Assembly: GCF_949987515.2 (NCBI RefSeq)
Contig: NC_082688.1
Coordinates: forward strand, 79,364,731-79,428,730
Origin: Delphinus delphis
Lineage: Eukaryota; Chordata; Mammalia; Artiodactyla; Delphinidae
Length of the DNA: 64,000 nt
Direction: 5' to 3'
The notes under the pieces were generated by a model. The model ran no database searches. It worked only from the letters and a program-made list of their open reading frames with translations, and had not been told where the DNA came from. Positions within the stretch are counted from its first letter, which is position 1; each line of letters starts with the position of its first letter. Positions 34,203 through 46,800 of this stretch are shown here, piece after piece. The translations under genes were made by a program, and so were the position numbers.

Positions 34203-34705
34203 AATATTATGCAGCCATTACAAAGAATGAAATTCTGCTATTCGCAACAACATGGATGGACATTGAGGTCATTATACTAAGTGAAATAAGTCAGACAGAT
34301 AAAGACAAACACTATACGATCTCAGCTACATGTTGAATCTAAAAAAAAAAAAAATGAATAATAGCAACAGAGAAGAGATTGGTGGTTACCATGGTTGCCA
34401 AAGGCCAGGGGTTGGAGAGGGGGTAGATATGAATGAAGGTAGTCAAAAGGTACAAACCTCCAGTTATAAAAGAGTCCTGGAGATGTAAGGTACAGCATGG
34501 TGACTACTGTTAACAATACTGCACATTTGAAAGCTGTTAAGAGAGTAAATCTTAAAAGTTCTCATCACAAGAAGAAATGTGAGGTAATGGATGTTAACTA
34601 ACCCTTACTCATTTATAATATACACATATATCAAACCATCATGTTGTATAACTTAAACTAATACAATGTTATATGTCAGTTATATCTCAATAATACTGGG
34701 AGAAA
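34000..34705 (+). mobile_element. Old L1 ORF2 end and 3'UTR
   Basis: 'ttcattgcagcattatttacagtagcc', 'gatgaatggataaagaaaatgtgat', 'ggaatattatgcagcc' and a 3'UTR ('ggtggttaccatggttgccaaagg', 'ctgttaacaatactgcacatttga', 'tatatctcaataatactggg'). The (AC)n at 34168-34200 lies within it. Decayed, without a clear TSD. Confidence 0.8.
34168..34200 (+). repeat. (AC)16 microsatellite
   Basis: 33 bp of pure AC inside the old L1 ORF2 end, at a point where related copies have short 'acacac' runs. Confidence 0.95.
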
Positions 34706-35690
34706 AAGTTGATAAAGTTGGTAAGTTGAGAAACTGGCCACAAAGTCAGTTTCTGTAAATATAAGGCAGGCTGTCAGCAGGATGATGCTCGATGGTTTAG
34801 TGCAATCATGGCAGTCACTTGTAGGTAAAAATCTTAACTTTTACCTTTCCCCCCAGGGAGAAATGTATGGTAGGAATTTGTCTACTTGTCTGGAGCCACG
34901 GGCCTCTGTGAAGCTCCACTTCATTTACAACTTCAGAAAGTTATAAATGAGCTCTCAAGCAGTGGCTAGCCAGTTTTGTTTGACTTAATCTTTTCTTTGG
35001 GAGTGTCACATCATCAGATGGGTCTCCCAGGAGGGCAGCAATAAATCTATCACTGAGGAAGACATCAAGTAGGATCAAAAACACATTCAAACTAAAAATT
35101 ATTCAAATAAAACTAGGTTGATGAACAACAAAAAAGGAAGGGTAACAATTTTTTTCACTTTATCATACAGAGGATGAGAGGATTAATTAGCTTGTTTTTA
35201 TACAGCACTTTAAAGATAAATTGTGCTGTTAACTTGCCAAAACTCATTCTTATTGTGCTTATTTGCTGTGTCCTACATACATATTTAATGGTTACCCTGG
35301 GAAAGTAACTCTTGTTTAATCTATCATCCTTTTCTTATTAGTAGATAGCATACAACAGCCAAATTTTTCCCCTGAATATATTATTTTTAAAAATGCCTCC
35401 AAGATAGTTTCCTAACAACCAGGAAATAATCCACAAATGAATCATTAATTTTTGATGTCTCTAAGCAATGGGAACCACATAATATGGTAGGACCTATATG
35501 TTGGAGCTCTTTCAAGGTAAAACAGGTGTTAATTTTCCTTTGCACCATTGTGATCATACTCAAACTGGTCATTGCCAAGGTAAGCTTTTAAATAAAGAAG
35601 AAACAATGCAGGTTTGATTCATTCAGCTATTTCTAAGCATTACTGACCAAAAAACAAGCCTTATTTCTGGAAACATGGATTTCACAAACT
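34706..35690. other. Unique DNA
   Basis: No gene supported. A pyrimidine tract followed by AG near 34855 resembles a splice acceptor but has no following exon structure. Confidence 0.4.
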
Positions 35691-35706
35691 AAGGAAAAAC
35701 ACTCTT

Positions 35707-35889
35707 TTTTTTTTAACATCTTTATTAGAGTATAATTGCTTTACAATGGTGTGTTAGTTTCTGCTTTATAACAAAGTGAATCAGTTATACATATACATAT
35801 GTCCCCATACCTCTTCCCCCTTGCATCTCCCTCCCTCGTACCCACCCTATCACACTCCTCTAGGTGGTCACAAAGCACCAAGCTGATCT
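35707..35889 (-). mobile_element. 5'-truncated L1 3' tip (minus)
   Basis: Poly(T), then 'aacatctttattagagtataattgctttacaatggtgtgtta', the reverse complement of the L1 3'UTR end. TSD of 16 bp with one mismatch: aaggaaaaacactctt (35691-35706) and aagggaaaacactctt (35890-35905). Confidence 0.93.
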
Positions 35890-36238
35890 AAGGGAAAACA
35901 CTCTTGATGTCACCCAAAGTGGTAATTTTTCACTAGCATGTTTCCTGTCCTACTAATACATCTATTTGGTGAGAAGGAAGAGGAAGGAGTACCAATACCT
36001 CTTTTCACTGGATTTTTAACTCTTAAGTGAGATCACACAGACCCATGCTCTAACCAGAGTGCTCAGCTGTGCTGCATGGAGGACACTGGCTGGCTTGCTT
36101 CTTGATCTGAATGTCCCTGGACCTCTTCAGGTAGCCTTAGCAGAGAAGCACCTTGGCCTCCCATGCAGGAGGAGCAGAGCCCTGTGCACACACAGCACCT
36201 GGCACTGGAAGTCAGAAGGGCAGAAAGCTAGCAGAGAA

Positions 36239-39200
36239 AACGGAAATCAAAAGAAAGCTGGAATAGCTATACTCATATCAGATAAAATAGACTTTAAAAT
36301 AAAGAATGTTACAAGAGACAAGGAAGGACACTACATAATGATCAAGGGATCAATCCAAGAAGAAGATATAACAATTATAAATATATATGCACCCAACAGA
36401 GGAGCACCTCAATACATAAGGCAACTGCTAACAGCTATAAAAGAGGAAATCAACAGTAACGCAATAATAGTGGGAGACTTTAACACCTCACTTACACCAA
36501 TGGACAGATCATCCAAAATGAAAATAAATAAGGAAACAGAAGCTTTAAATGACACAGTAGACCAGATAGATTTAATTGATATTTATAGGACTTTCCATCC
36601 AAAAATAGCAGATTACACTTTCTTCTCAAGTGCACACAGAACATTCTCCAGGATAGATCACATCTTGGGTCACAAATCAAGCCTCAGTAAATTTAAGAAA
36701 ATTGAAATCATATTAAGCATCTTTTCTGACCACAACGCTATGAGATTAGAAATGCATTACAGGGGGAAAAAAGTAAAAAACACAAACCCATGGAAGCTAA
36801 AAAATACGTTACTAAATAACCAAGAGATCACTGAAGAAATCAAAGAGGAAATCAAAAAATACCTAGAGACAAATGACAATGAAAACACGATGATCCAAAA
36901 CCTATGGGATGCAGCAAAAGCAGTTCTAAGAGGGAAGTTTATAGCTATACAAGCCTACCTCAAGAAACAAGAAAAATCTCAAATAAACAATCTAACTTTA
37001 CACCTAAAGAAACTAGAGAAAGAAGAACAAGCAAAACCCAAAGTTAGCAGAAGGAAAGAAATCATAAAGATCAGAGCAGAAATAAATTAAATAGAAACAA
37101 AGAAAACAATAGGAAAGATCAATAAAACTAAAAGCTGGTTCTTTGAGAAGATCAACAAAATTGATAAACCATTAGCCAGACTCATCAAGAAAAAGAGGGA
37201 GACAACTCAAATCAATAAAATTAGAAATGAAAAAGGAGAAGTTACAACAGACACTGCAGAAATACAAAGCATCCTAAGAGACTACTACAACAAACTCTAT
37301 GCCAATAAAATGGACAACCTGGAAGAAATGGACAAATTCTTAGAAAGGTATAACCTTCCAAGACTGAACCAGGAAGAAACAGAAAATATGAACAGACAAA
37401 TCACACGTAATGAAATTGAAACTGGGATTAAAAATCTTCCAACAAACAAAAGTCTACAGGTGAATTCAATCAAACATTTAGAGAAGAGCTAACACCCATC
37501 CTTCTCAAACTCTTCCAAAAAATTGCAGAGGAAGGAACACTCCCAAACTCATTCTATGAGGCCACCATCAGCCTGATACCAAACCCAGACAAAGACACTA
37601 CAAAAAGATAAAATTACAGACCAATATCACTGATGAACATAGATGCAAAATTCCTCAACAAAATACTAGCAAACAGAATCCAACAACATATTAAAAGGAT
37701 CATACACCACGATCAAGTGGAATTTATCCCAGGGATGCAAGGATTCTTCAATATACACAAAGCAATCAATGTAATACACCATATTAACAAATTGAAGAAT
37801 AAAAACCATATGATCATCTCAGTAGATTCAGAAAAAGCTTTTGAGAAAATTCAACACACATTTATGATAAAAACTCTCCAGAAAGTGGGCATAGAGGGAA
37901 CATAATAAAGACCTCAACATAATAAAGGCCATACATGACAAACCCACAGCAAACATCATTGTCAATGGTGAAAGACTGAAAGCATTTCCTCTAAGACCAG
38001 GAACAAGACTAGGATTTCCACTCTAGCCACTATTATTCAACATAGTTTTGGAAGTCCTAGCCACAGCAATCAGAGAAGAAAGAAAAATTAAACAAACACA
38101 AATTGGAAAAGAAGAAGTAAAACTGTCACTGTTTGCAGATGACATGATACTATACATAGAGAATCCTAAAAATGCCACCAGAAAACTACTAGAGCTAATC
38201 AATTAATTTGGTAAAGTTGCAGGATACAAAATTAACGCACAGAAATCTCTTACATTCCTATACACTAATGATGAAAAATCTGAAAGAGAAATTAAGGAAA
38301 CACTCCCATTTACCACTGCAACAAAAAGAATAACATACCTAGGAATAAAACTACCTAGGGTGACAAAAGACCTGTATGCAAAAAACTATAAGACACTGAT
38401 GAAAGAAATTAAAGATGATACCAACAGATGGAGAGATATACCATGTTCTTGGATTGGAAGAATCAACATTGTGAAAATGACTATACTACCCAAAGCAATC
38501 TAGAGATTCAATGCAATCCCTATCAAATTACCAATGGCATTTTTTACGGCCATTGGTAATTTTTACATTTTTTACTAGAACAAATCATCTTAAAATTTGT
38601 ATGGAGACACAAAAGACCCCGAATAGCCAAAGCAGTCTTGAGGGGAAGAAACGGAGCTGGAGGAATCAGACTCCCTGACTTCAGACTATACTACAAAGCT
38701 ACAGTAATCAAGACAATATGGTACTGGCACAAAAACAGAAACATAGATCAATGGAACAAGATAGAAATCCCAGAGATAAACCCATGCACCTATGGTCAAC
38801 TAATATATGAAAAAGGAGGCAAGGATATACAATGAAGAAAAGACAGTCTCTTCAATAAGTGGTGCTGGGAAAACTAGACAGCTACATGCAAAAGAATGAA
38901 ATTAGAACACTCCCTAACACCATACACAAAAATAAACTCAAAGTGGATTCGAGACCTAGATGTAAGACCAGACACTATAAAACTCTTAGAGGAAAACATA
39001 GGAAGAACACTCTTTGACATAAATCACAGCAAGATCTTTTTTGATCCACCTCCTAGAGTAATGGAAATAAAAACAAAAAAACCAAATGGGACCTAATGAA
39101 ACTTCAAAGCTTTTGCACAGCAAAGGAAACTATAGAGAAGACGAAAAGGCAACCTTCAGAATGGGAGAAAATATCTGCAAACGAATCAACATACAAAGGA

Positions 39201-39878
39201 TTAATCTCCAAAATATATAAACAGCTCATGCAGCTCAATATTAAAGAAACAAACAACCCAATCCAAAAATGGGCAGAAGACGTAAATAGACATTTCTCCA
39301 AAGAAGACATATGGATGGCCAAGAAGCACATGAAAAGCTGCTCAACATCACTAATTATTAGAGAAATGCAAATCAAAACTACAATGAGGTATCACGTCAC
39401 ACCAGTTAGTATGGGCATCATCAGAAAATCTACAAACAACAAATGCTGGAGAGGGTGTGGAGAAAAGGGAACCCTCTTGCAGTGTTGGTGGGAATGTAAA
39501 TTGATACAGCCACTATGGAGAACAGTATGGAGGTTCCTTAAAAAACTAAAAATAGAATTACCATATGATCCAGCAGTCCCACTACTGGGCATATACCCAG
39601 AAGAAAACATAATTCAAAAAGACACGTGCACCCCAATATTCATTGCAGCACTATTTACAACAGCCAGGTCATGGAGGCAACTTAAATGCCCATCGACAGA
39701 CGAATGGATAAAGAAGTTGTGGTACATACATACAATGGAATATTATTCAGCCATAAAAAAGAACAAAATTGAGTCATTTGTTGAGACGTGGACAGATCTA
39801 GAGACAGTCATACAGAGTGAAGTAAGTCAGAAAGAGAAAAATAAATATCGTATATTAATGCATGTATGTGGAACCTAG
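36239..39878 (+). pseudogene. L1 ORF2 remnant
   Basis: The endonuclease part is open from the L1 border to 37090 ([23 protein letters not shown] motifs). The frame is then interrupted repeatedly, for example at 37088-37090 and around 37490 and 37905. The reverse transcriptase motif FADD is preserved at 38132-38143, unlike the FAGD of the 9-15 kb copy. The C-terminal cysteine-rich segment is open from 39096 to the TAG at 39876-39878 ([16 protein letters not shown]). A snap-back duplication disrupts it at 38526-38575. Confidence 0.9.
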
Positions 39879-40074
39879 AAGAATGGTACAGATGAGCCGG
39901 TTTGCAGGGTAGAAGTTGAGACACAGATGTAGTGAACAGATGTATGGACACTAAGCGGGGAAAAGCACAGTGGGGTGGGGATGGTGGTGTGCTGAATTGG
40001 GTGATTGGGATTGACATGTATACACTGATGTGTATAAAACTGATGACTAATAAGAACCTGCTGTATATAAAAAA
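36239..40074 (+). mobile_element. 5'-truncated L1 (most of ORF2 + 3'UTR)
   Basis: Begins inside the ORF2 endonuclease domain (aacggaaatcaaaagaaagct) and runs to the 3'UTR (gactaataagaacctgctgtatat plus A-run at 40067-40078). A 17-bp TSD agaaagctagcagagaa at 36222-36238 and 40831-40847 encloses this L1 together with about 750 bp of further sequence, so the whole 36239-40830 block behaves as one insertion. Confidence 0.92.
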
Positions 40075-40635
40075 AAAACCAAACAAAACAACTAATACTA
40101 AACTTTCTTTGGGTTATTTGTATGGAAATATGTTAATATAAATGTTTCAGACATTACATGAAATTTCTAAAAATCTTATATGTTCTTGTATAATGTTATA
40201 AGTCATAATTTTAGTTATTACTTTAAAATGTATATCTCAGAAATAACTAAATTTCCTTGTCAATTGCATTATTAAGAACTTTCATCAAATCTTTAACCGT
40301 GGTCATTTTTAAGTCTTTTGTCATTTACAGACAGTTCTGGGTGTACTCTGATGCTTTTGCAAATATGTTCCTATAAAAGAGTTTCATCTTCAAGGGATTC
40401 ATGGAAAAGACTCTGACAAGTACAGGTTTCTGGTAACTGACTATACTGCTGAACTGAATGAAGAAGCATTTTCAGAACTCTGATGGAAAACTGATGAACT
40501 CATAAAAGTGCTAACAAAAATCAAGATGAAAAGATAATTAATCACACGGGACTGAGTGAACTGATGAGGATGTTTATAATTTTTGTGACTTTCCGTTTGA
40601 ATAAAAAACAAAACAAAAAACAAACAAACAAAACA
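40075..40635 (+). other. Non-L1 insert between two L1 3' parts (transduced sequence candidate)
   Basis: About 550 bp without L1 similarity (ctttctttgggttatttgtatgg to gactttccgtttgaataaa), ending in an A/C-rich tract. It lies inside the 17-bp TSD that bounds the L1 insertion. An 11-bp A/C repeat, caaacaaaaca, occurs at both its borders (40080-40090 and 40625-40635). Confidence 0.6.
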
Positions 40636-40830
40636 GATAACCAACAAGGACCTACTCTATAGCACAGGGAATGCTGCTCAATATTCTTTAATAACCTAAA
40701 TGGGAAAAAGAATTTGAAAAAGAATAAATACATGTCTATGTATAACTGAATCACTTTGCTGTACACCTGAAACTAACACAACATTGTTAATCAACTATGT
40801 TCCAATATAAAATAAAATTAAAAAAAAAAA
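40636..40830 (+). mobile_element. Second L1 3'UTR end with poly(A)
   Basis: 'cagataaccaacaaggacctactctatagcacagggaatgc' to 'aactatgttccaatataaaataaaatt' and poly(A). An AATAAA is present at 40811-40816. It supplies the actual 3' end of the insertion bounded at 40831-40847. Confidence 0.85.
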
Positions 40831-40847
40831 AGAAAGCTAGCAGAGAA

Positions 40848-41424
40848 TCCCCGGCAAGTTAGGCTGGCAGAAAAACAGCAAGAAGTGAGCAAAGGGGGGA
40901 TTATTGTGAGAAATACCGTGTACACAGTTACCCTTCTTAGGCCACAGAACTACAGTGTGTTCTACTGGTGAACACGTGAATAGAGAAGCGGCAAAGTCTT
41001 AATATGTTTTTCAAGTGTTGCCAGGAAAACTCTGTGTCTCTAATACACAAAATCTAAGTCCAAATAGTTCAGCACCACTGACCCAAGGAACACAGTTAAC
41101 TCAAAAACACTAGATAAGTTCCTTCCCCGCTGAAGGCTTAATGATCTGGCAAGCTCTGCCTTCATGGGTGGAAAGGCCCTTACTGGGAGGCCAGGCTCCA
41201 AACATGGAACTGAAGTGAGCTACGCTTTGCACCTATTACGGTTAACTCTGTTGACTCAACCAAACCAGAAAATCTGACCCAACTTTTCCCTGGAAAATTT
41301 CTCACAGTCACAGGTGGCAGAATTGAGGTTATTATCACTGCTTTCCCCACCCAGGGACTTGCCCTGGGCGACCTCTGCCTTGAGCTCATCCTTGGAGATA
41401 CAGGCCTCTTTGAAGAGCCAATAT
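40848..41424. other. Unique DNA
   Basis: Continues the unique sequence interrupted at 36238. No gene recognised. Confidence 0.45.
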
Positions 41425-41556
41425 GGAGACTTCCCTGGTGGACCAGTGGTAAAGACTCACGATCCCAATGCAGGGGGCCCAGGTTCAATCCCTGGTCAGG
41501 GAACTAGATGCCACATACGGCAACTAAAAGATCCCACATGTCACAAATTAAAAAAA
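41425..41556 (+). mobile_element. CHR-1-type SINE
   Basis: 'ggagacttccctggtggaccagtgg', 'caggttcaatccctggtcagggaactagatgccacat' and an A-rich tail. TSD not clear. Confidence 0.85.
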
Positions 41557-42004
41557 AGAAGCTAATTCTGTGCCCTTGAAAGAGTCAAGTGCCCTCAAAG
41601 CGTTGTAGTGTTTATAGGGTAAGCCCATAGCTCGCAGACCAAGATGAATTAGTACCTTGGCTTAGGAGCTGTGAGACCTCCAACAAGTTAATCAACATTT
41701 CTGAAGCTCTGCTTACTCCCTTGCAAAATGAAGAAATAGTATTCTAACGATTAAATGCCAGCAATTACCATGTTTTTCATCCTAAAATGCAATCAATTAC
41801 ATCTTAATGTAGAAACAGTGAATTTAATGTAAATGAAAAAAATGCTAACTTTTAACAGTATACATTTATTCATACAATTATACATCTCTCTATCCTTCAG
41901 TATCATAACCAAAATTTAAGTGATGTCTTCTTTCATTGATAATCTAAAGATGTTTCTAACTCATTTGTAGCCATTTTCAGTTACATGGGGTTTTTTTTGT
42001 TTGT
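41557..42004. other. Unique DNA with MIR relic
   Basis: MIR-like sequence at about 41640-41740 ('ggagctgtgagacctccaacaagttaatcaacatttctgaagc'). Otherwise nothing recognised. Confidence 0.45.
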
Positions 42005-42108
42005 CCTTGTTTTTTTTTTTTTGGCCGTGCCACATGGCTTGTGGGATCAGTTCCCCTGGCAGTGGAAGCATGAACTCCTAACCACTGGACCCCTAGGGAA
42101 TTCCCTTT
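42005..42108 (-). mobile_element. CHR-1-type SINE (minus)
   Basis: Reverse complement reads gggaattccctaggggtccagtgg, then 'catgcttccactgcc' and 'ggatcccacaagccatgtggcacggcc' with a poly(A), which shows as the T-run at 42009-42022. Confidence 0.88.
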
Positions 42109-42137
42109 TTTTTAAAAAAAAAAAAACTGTCCTCATG

Positions 42138-42440
42138 GACTTCCCTGGTGGCACAGTGGTTAAGAATCCACCTGCCAGTGCAGGCAACATGGGTTCAAGC
42201 CTTGATCCGGGAAGATCCCACATGCCACGGAGCAACTAATCCCCTGCGCCACAACTACTGAGCCTGCACTCTAGAGCCCACGTGCCTAGAGCCCTTGCTC
42301 CACAACAAGAGAAGCCACCACAATGAGAAGCCTGCGCACCACAATGAAGAGTAGCCCCCGCTCGCCACAACTAGAGAAAGCCCACATGCAGCAACAAAGA
42401 CCCAACACAGCCATAAATAAATAAATAAATTTATTTTTTA
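42138..42440 (+). mobile_element. CHR-type SINE, long form
   Basis: Complete element with head gacttccctggtggcacag, modules and 'gacccaacacagccataaataaataaat' end. 17-bp TSD with one mismatch: aaaaaactgtcctcatg (42121-42137) and aaaaacctgtcctcatg (42441-42457). Confidence 0.94.
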
Positions 42441-42457
42441 AAAAACCTGTCCTCATG

Positions 42458-43640
42458 ACCTTAACTTTATTGTCCATTTCAGGTCTGACAATGAAATTCC
42501 TAAGCATTCAGGGCTGCTCCAACAGGTTATGCACCAACAGCACCAAAAATGTCATTCACATAGTCCATGAGGGCATGTCTAAAAATACCACATTTCCTTA
42601 AATGAATCACATATTGCTGCAAACAGACCTACTTTTCATGAAAACTACCAGAACCTGGTATAGACAGATGTTCAGCCCCTGCAGGATCAATGTCTATATG
42701 ATGCATAACTTGATTAAACCAACCTTTCTTCATGTTGAAGATTTTGATTTATTCAAGAATATAGAGCTGGCTGATATTTTAATGAAACAATTGCTTGTAA
42801 TCATAAATATAATTATCTTACACTGCTGAAAGAGACAAGGAAGACGCATGGACTTTACTATGCTTTTAGAGACATGCTTGTTCTGTTTGATGTTCTACTG
42901 TTTAGTGGCCAACAAATAGTTCAAAGCAATTTTAAAATCCCATCTTGGCTTTCTAATTTATACATATCATTATTCAAAGTTCAATGGGACCGGAAGAAAT
43001 ATTTTCTACAAAGTAATATTAGATTACTATTCTTACAAAGCTATTTTTTAATATAACACATTTAACTAATCAGGAAAAATTATATACTCATTGCAAACAA
43101 TTTTGGAGGGAATAGTGAACATATTAAAAAAAAAAAGCATTAATATCACACATACTATTTCCACCCAGAGATAAATTCTCTAAACATTTCACTGTGTTCG
43201 TTCTCAACTTTCTTCAAATAATACATGTGTGTATATGTGATTTTTTTCACAAATTCAAAATTATCCAATTATATGCATAGTTTTTATTTTACTAATACCA
43301 TTAATATTCTATTAAATATCTTCAAAAATATCACTTTTAATAATTGCATGTTATCCTATATCAGACGTTTTGGTTGCTTTTAATTTTTAACTATTATACA
43401 TAATGTGATGAATGTCTTGTGTCAAAGATCCACAATCTTTGATCAAATATCTGATGATTTTCATGGGATAAATCCCTACAATTTTTGAGTAAGCTGTTAA
43501 GGACTTTGTCACACACTGTCAGTTTCCCTCCATAAAGTTCATGCCTATATACACTCCCACCAGAAGAATATAAGAGCATTCATTTTCTCACATTCTTGCC
43601 AACATTGGATTTATAAAAATATTTCTATCAATAAATTCCA
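42458..43640. other. Unique AT-rich DNA
   Basis: No gene supported. The 43200-43600 part may contain very old reversed LINE sequence, but I cannot assign it. Confidence 0.35.
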
Positions 43641-43806
43641 TATCTTGAAGAGATATCTGTACTCCCATGTTTATTGCAGCATTATTCACAACAGGCAAGA
43701 TATGGAAATAACCTAAATGGCCTTCAGTGGATGAATGGATAAAGAAAATGTGATAAATATATATCACATATACACACACAGAGAAACACAGAAATATTAT
43801 TCAACA
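43640..43806 (+). mobile_element. Older L1 ORF2 fragment (upstream half)
   Basis: 'gagatatctgtactcccatgtttattgcagcattattcac', 'gatgaatggataaagaaaatgtgata' and 'gaaatattattcaac'. The same reading continues at about 47615 (aatggaatattattcaacc), so a younger L1 seems to have split it. Confidence 0.7.
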
Positions 43807-43808
43807 AC

Positions 43809-43844
<36 letters not shown>
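43809..43844 (+). repeat. (TA)n(CA)n microsatellite
   Basis: TA units at 43809-43824 followed by CA units to 43844. It borders the L1 that starts near 43848. A related TA/CA tract is present at 47574-47613. Confidence 0.9.
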
Positions 43845-43847
43845 TAC

Positions 43848-46800
43848 ATCCAAAAGCAGCAGAATACACATTCTTTTCAAGTGCACCTGCAATATTCTTC
43901 AGGATAGATCACATGCTAGGACATACAAAAAGCCCCAGTAACTTTAAGTATATCAAGCATCTTTTCTGACCACAACACTATGAGACTAGAGATCAACTAC
44001 AAGAAAAAAACTGCAAAAAAACCACAAACACATGGAGGCTAAACAATATGCTATTAAACAACCAATGGATCACTAAAGAAATCAAAGTAGAAATCAAAAA
44101 AATACCTACAGACAAATGAAAACAAAAACACTATGATCCAAAATCTATGGTACTCAGCAAAAGCATTTTTAAGAGGGAAGTTTATAGCAATACAAGCTTA
44201 CCTCAGGAAACAAGAAAAATCTCAAATAAACAACCTAATTTCACACCTAAAGGAACTAGAAAAAGAACAACAACAACAACAAAAAAAAAAAACCACCAAA
44301 GTTAGAAGAAAAGAAATCATAAAGATCAGAGCAGAAATAAATGAAATCGAGACTAAAAAAAAAAAAAAAGAGAGAAAAGATCAATGAAACTAAGAGTTGG
44401 TTCTTTGAAAAGATAAACAAAATTTATCAGCCCTTAGACAGACTCATCAAGAAAAAAAGAGAGGGCCCAAATCAATAAAATCAGAGATGAATAAGGAGAA
44501 GTCGCAACCGACACCACAGAAATACAAAGGATCTTAAGAGACTACTATGAACAACTATATGTCAATAAAATGGACAATCTAGAAGAAATGGTCCAATTTC
44601 TATAAATGTACAGTCTCCCAAGACTAAACCAGGAAGAAATAGAAAATATTAACAGACCAATTACCAGTAATAAAATTGAATCAGCAACCAAAAATATCCC
44701 AACAAACAAAAGTCCAGGACCAGATGGCTTCACAGGTGAATTTTACCAAACATTCTTTAGAGCAGAGTTAACACCTATCCTCTGAAACTACTCCAAAACT
44801 TGCAGAGGAAGAAATGCTTCAAACCCATTCTAAAAGGCCATTATCAGCCTGATACCAAAGCCAGACAAAGATTCACAAAAAAAAAAAAAAAAGAAAATTA
44901 CAAACGAATATCACTGATGAACATAAATGCAAAAATCCAAAACAAAATATTAGCAAAACAAACCCAACAATACATTAAAGGATCATACACCATGATCAAG
45001 TGGGATTTATCCCAGGGATGTAAGAATGGTTCAATAACCACAAATCAATCAATATGATACACCACATTAACAAATTGAAGAATAAAAACCATATAATCAT
45101 CTCAATGGATGCAGAAAAGGTTTTTGACAAAATTCAACATCCATTTATGATTAAAAAAAAAACTCTCAACAAAGTAGGTACAGAAAGAACACACCTCAAT
45201 ATGATAAAGGCCATATATGATAAGCCCACAGCTAACATCATAATCATTGGTGAAAAGCTGAAAGCATTCCCTCTAAGATCAGGCATAAGACAAGGATGCT
45301 CACCTCACCACTTTTATTCAACATAGTATTGGAAATCCTAGCCCCAGCAATCAGACAAGAAAAAGAAATAAAAGAAATCCAGATTGGAAAGGAAGAAGTA
45401 AAACTATCACTGTTTGCAGATGACATGATACTATACATAGAAAATCCTAGAGACTCCACCAAAAAACTACTAGAGGTCACTAATGAATTCAGTAAAGTTG
45501 CAGGATACAAAATTAATATACAGAAATCTGTTGCATTTCTATACACTGAAAACAAGATATCATAAAGAGAAATTAAGGAAACAATCCCATTTAACACCAT
45601 GTCAAAAAAAAAAACCAAAAAAAAAAAAAACCTGGGAATAAATTTAAGAAGGTAAAAGACCTGTATTTGGAAAACTAGAAGACACTGATGAAAGAGATTA
45701 AAGATGACACAACAGATGGAAAGATATACTGTGTTCATGGATTGGAAGAATTAATGTTAAAATGACCATACCACCCAAGGCAATCTACAGATCCAATGTA
45801 ACCCCTATCAAAATACCCATGACAGTTTTCACAGAACTAGAACAAATAATTTTAAAATTTGTATGGAAACACAATAGACCCTGAATAGTCAAAACAATCT
45901 TGAGAAAGAATAAAGGAGGTGGAAGAATCATGCTCCCTGACTATGCTACAAAGCTACACTAATCAAAACAGTATGGTACTGGCACAAAACCAGACACATA
46001 TATCAATGGAACAGAATAGAGAGCTCAGAAATAAACCCAATCACTCATCATCAATTAATCTAAGACAAAGGAGTGCAAGAATATACAATGGAGAAGACAA
46101 AGTCTCTTCAATCAGTGGTGCTGGGAAAACTGGACAGCTACATGTAAAAGAATGAAATTAGAATAATTTCTCACACAATATACAAAAATAAGCTCAAAAT
46201 GGATTAAGGAACAGAAACCATAAAACTCCTATATGAAAACATAGGCAGCATACTCTTTGACATAAATCACAGCAATATTTTTTTGGATGTATCTCCTAAG
46301 GCAAAAGAAACAAAAGCAAAATTAAACAAATGGGATTTTCTGCACAGCAAAGGAAACCATCAACAAAACAAAAAGACAACCTACTGAATGGGAGAAAATA
46401 TTTTCAAATGATATGACTTATAAGGGGTTAATATCCAATATATATAAACAGCTCATTACAACTCAATATCAACAAGCTGATTAAAAACTAGGTAGAAGAC
46501 CTGAATAGACATTTTCCAAAGAAGACATACAGATGGCCAATGGGCACAGGAAAAGATGCTCAACATTGCTAGTCATCATAGAAATGCAAATCAAAACCAC
46601 AATGAGCTATCACCTCAAACCTGTCAGAATGGCTATCATCAAAAAGACCACAAACAGGGACTTCCCTGGTAGCACAGTGGTTAAGAATCCACCTGCCAAT
46701 GCAGGGGACATGGGTTTGGTCCCTTGTCAGGGAAGATCCCACATGCTGCAGAGCAACAAAGCCCGTGTGTTACAACTACTGAGCCTGTGCTCTAGAGCCC

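Noticed and set aside
34840..34960. Polypyrimidine tract plus AG followed by a short open stretch, like a splice acceptor and exon
   Set aside because: No donor site follows at a plausible place and no protein similarity is recognisable.
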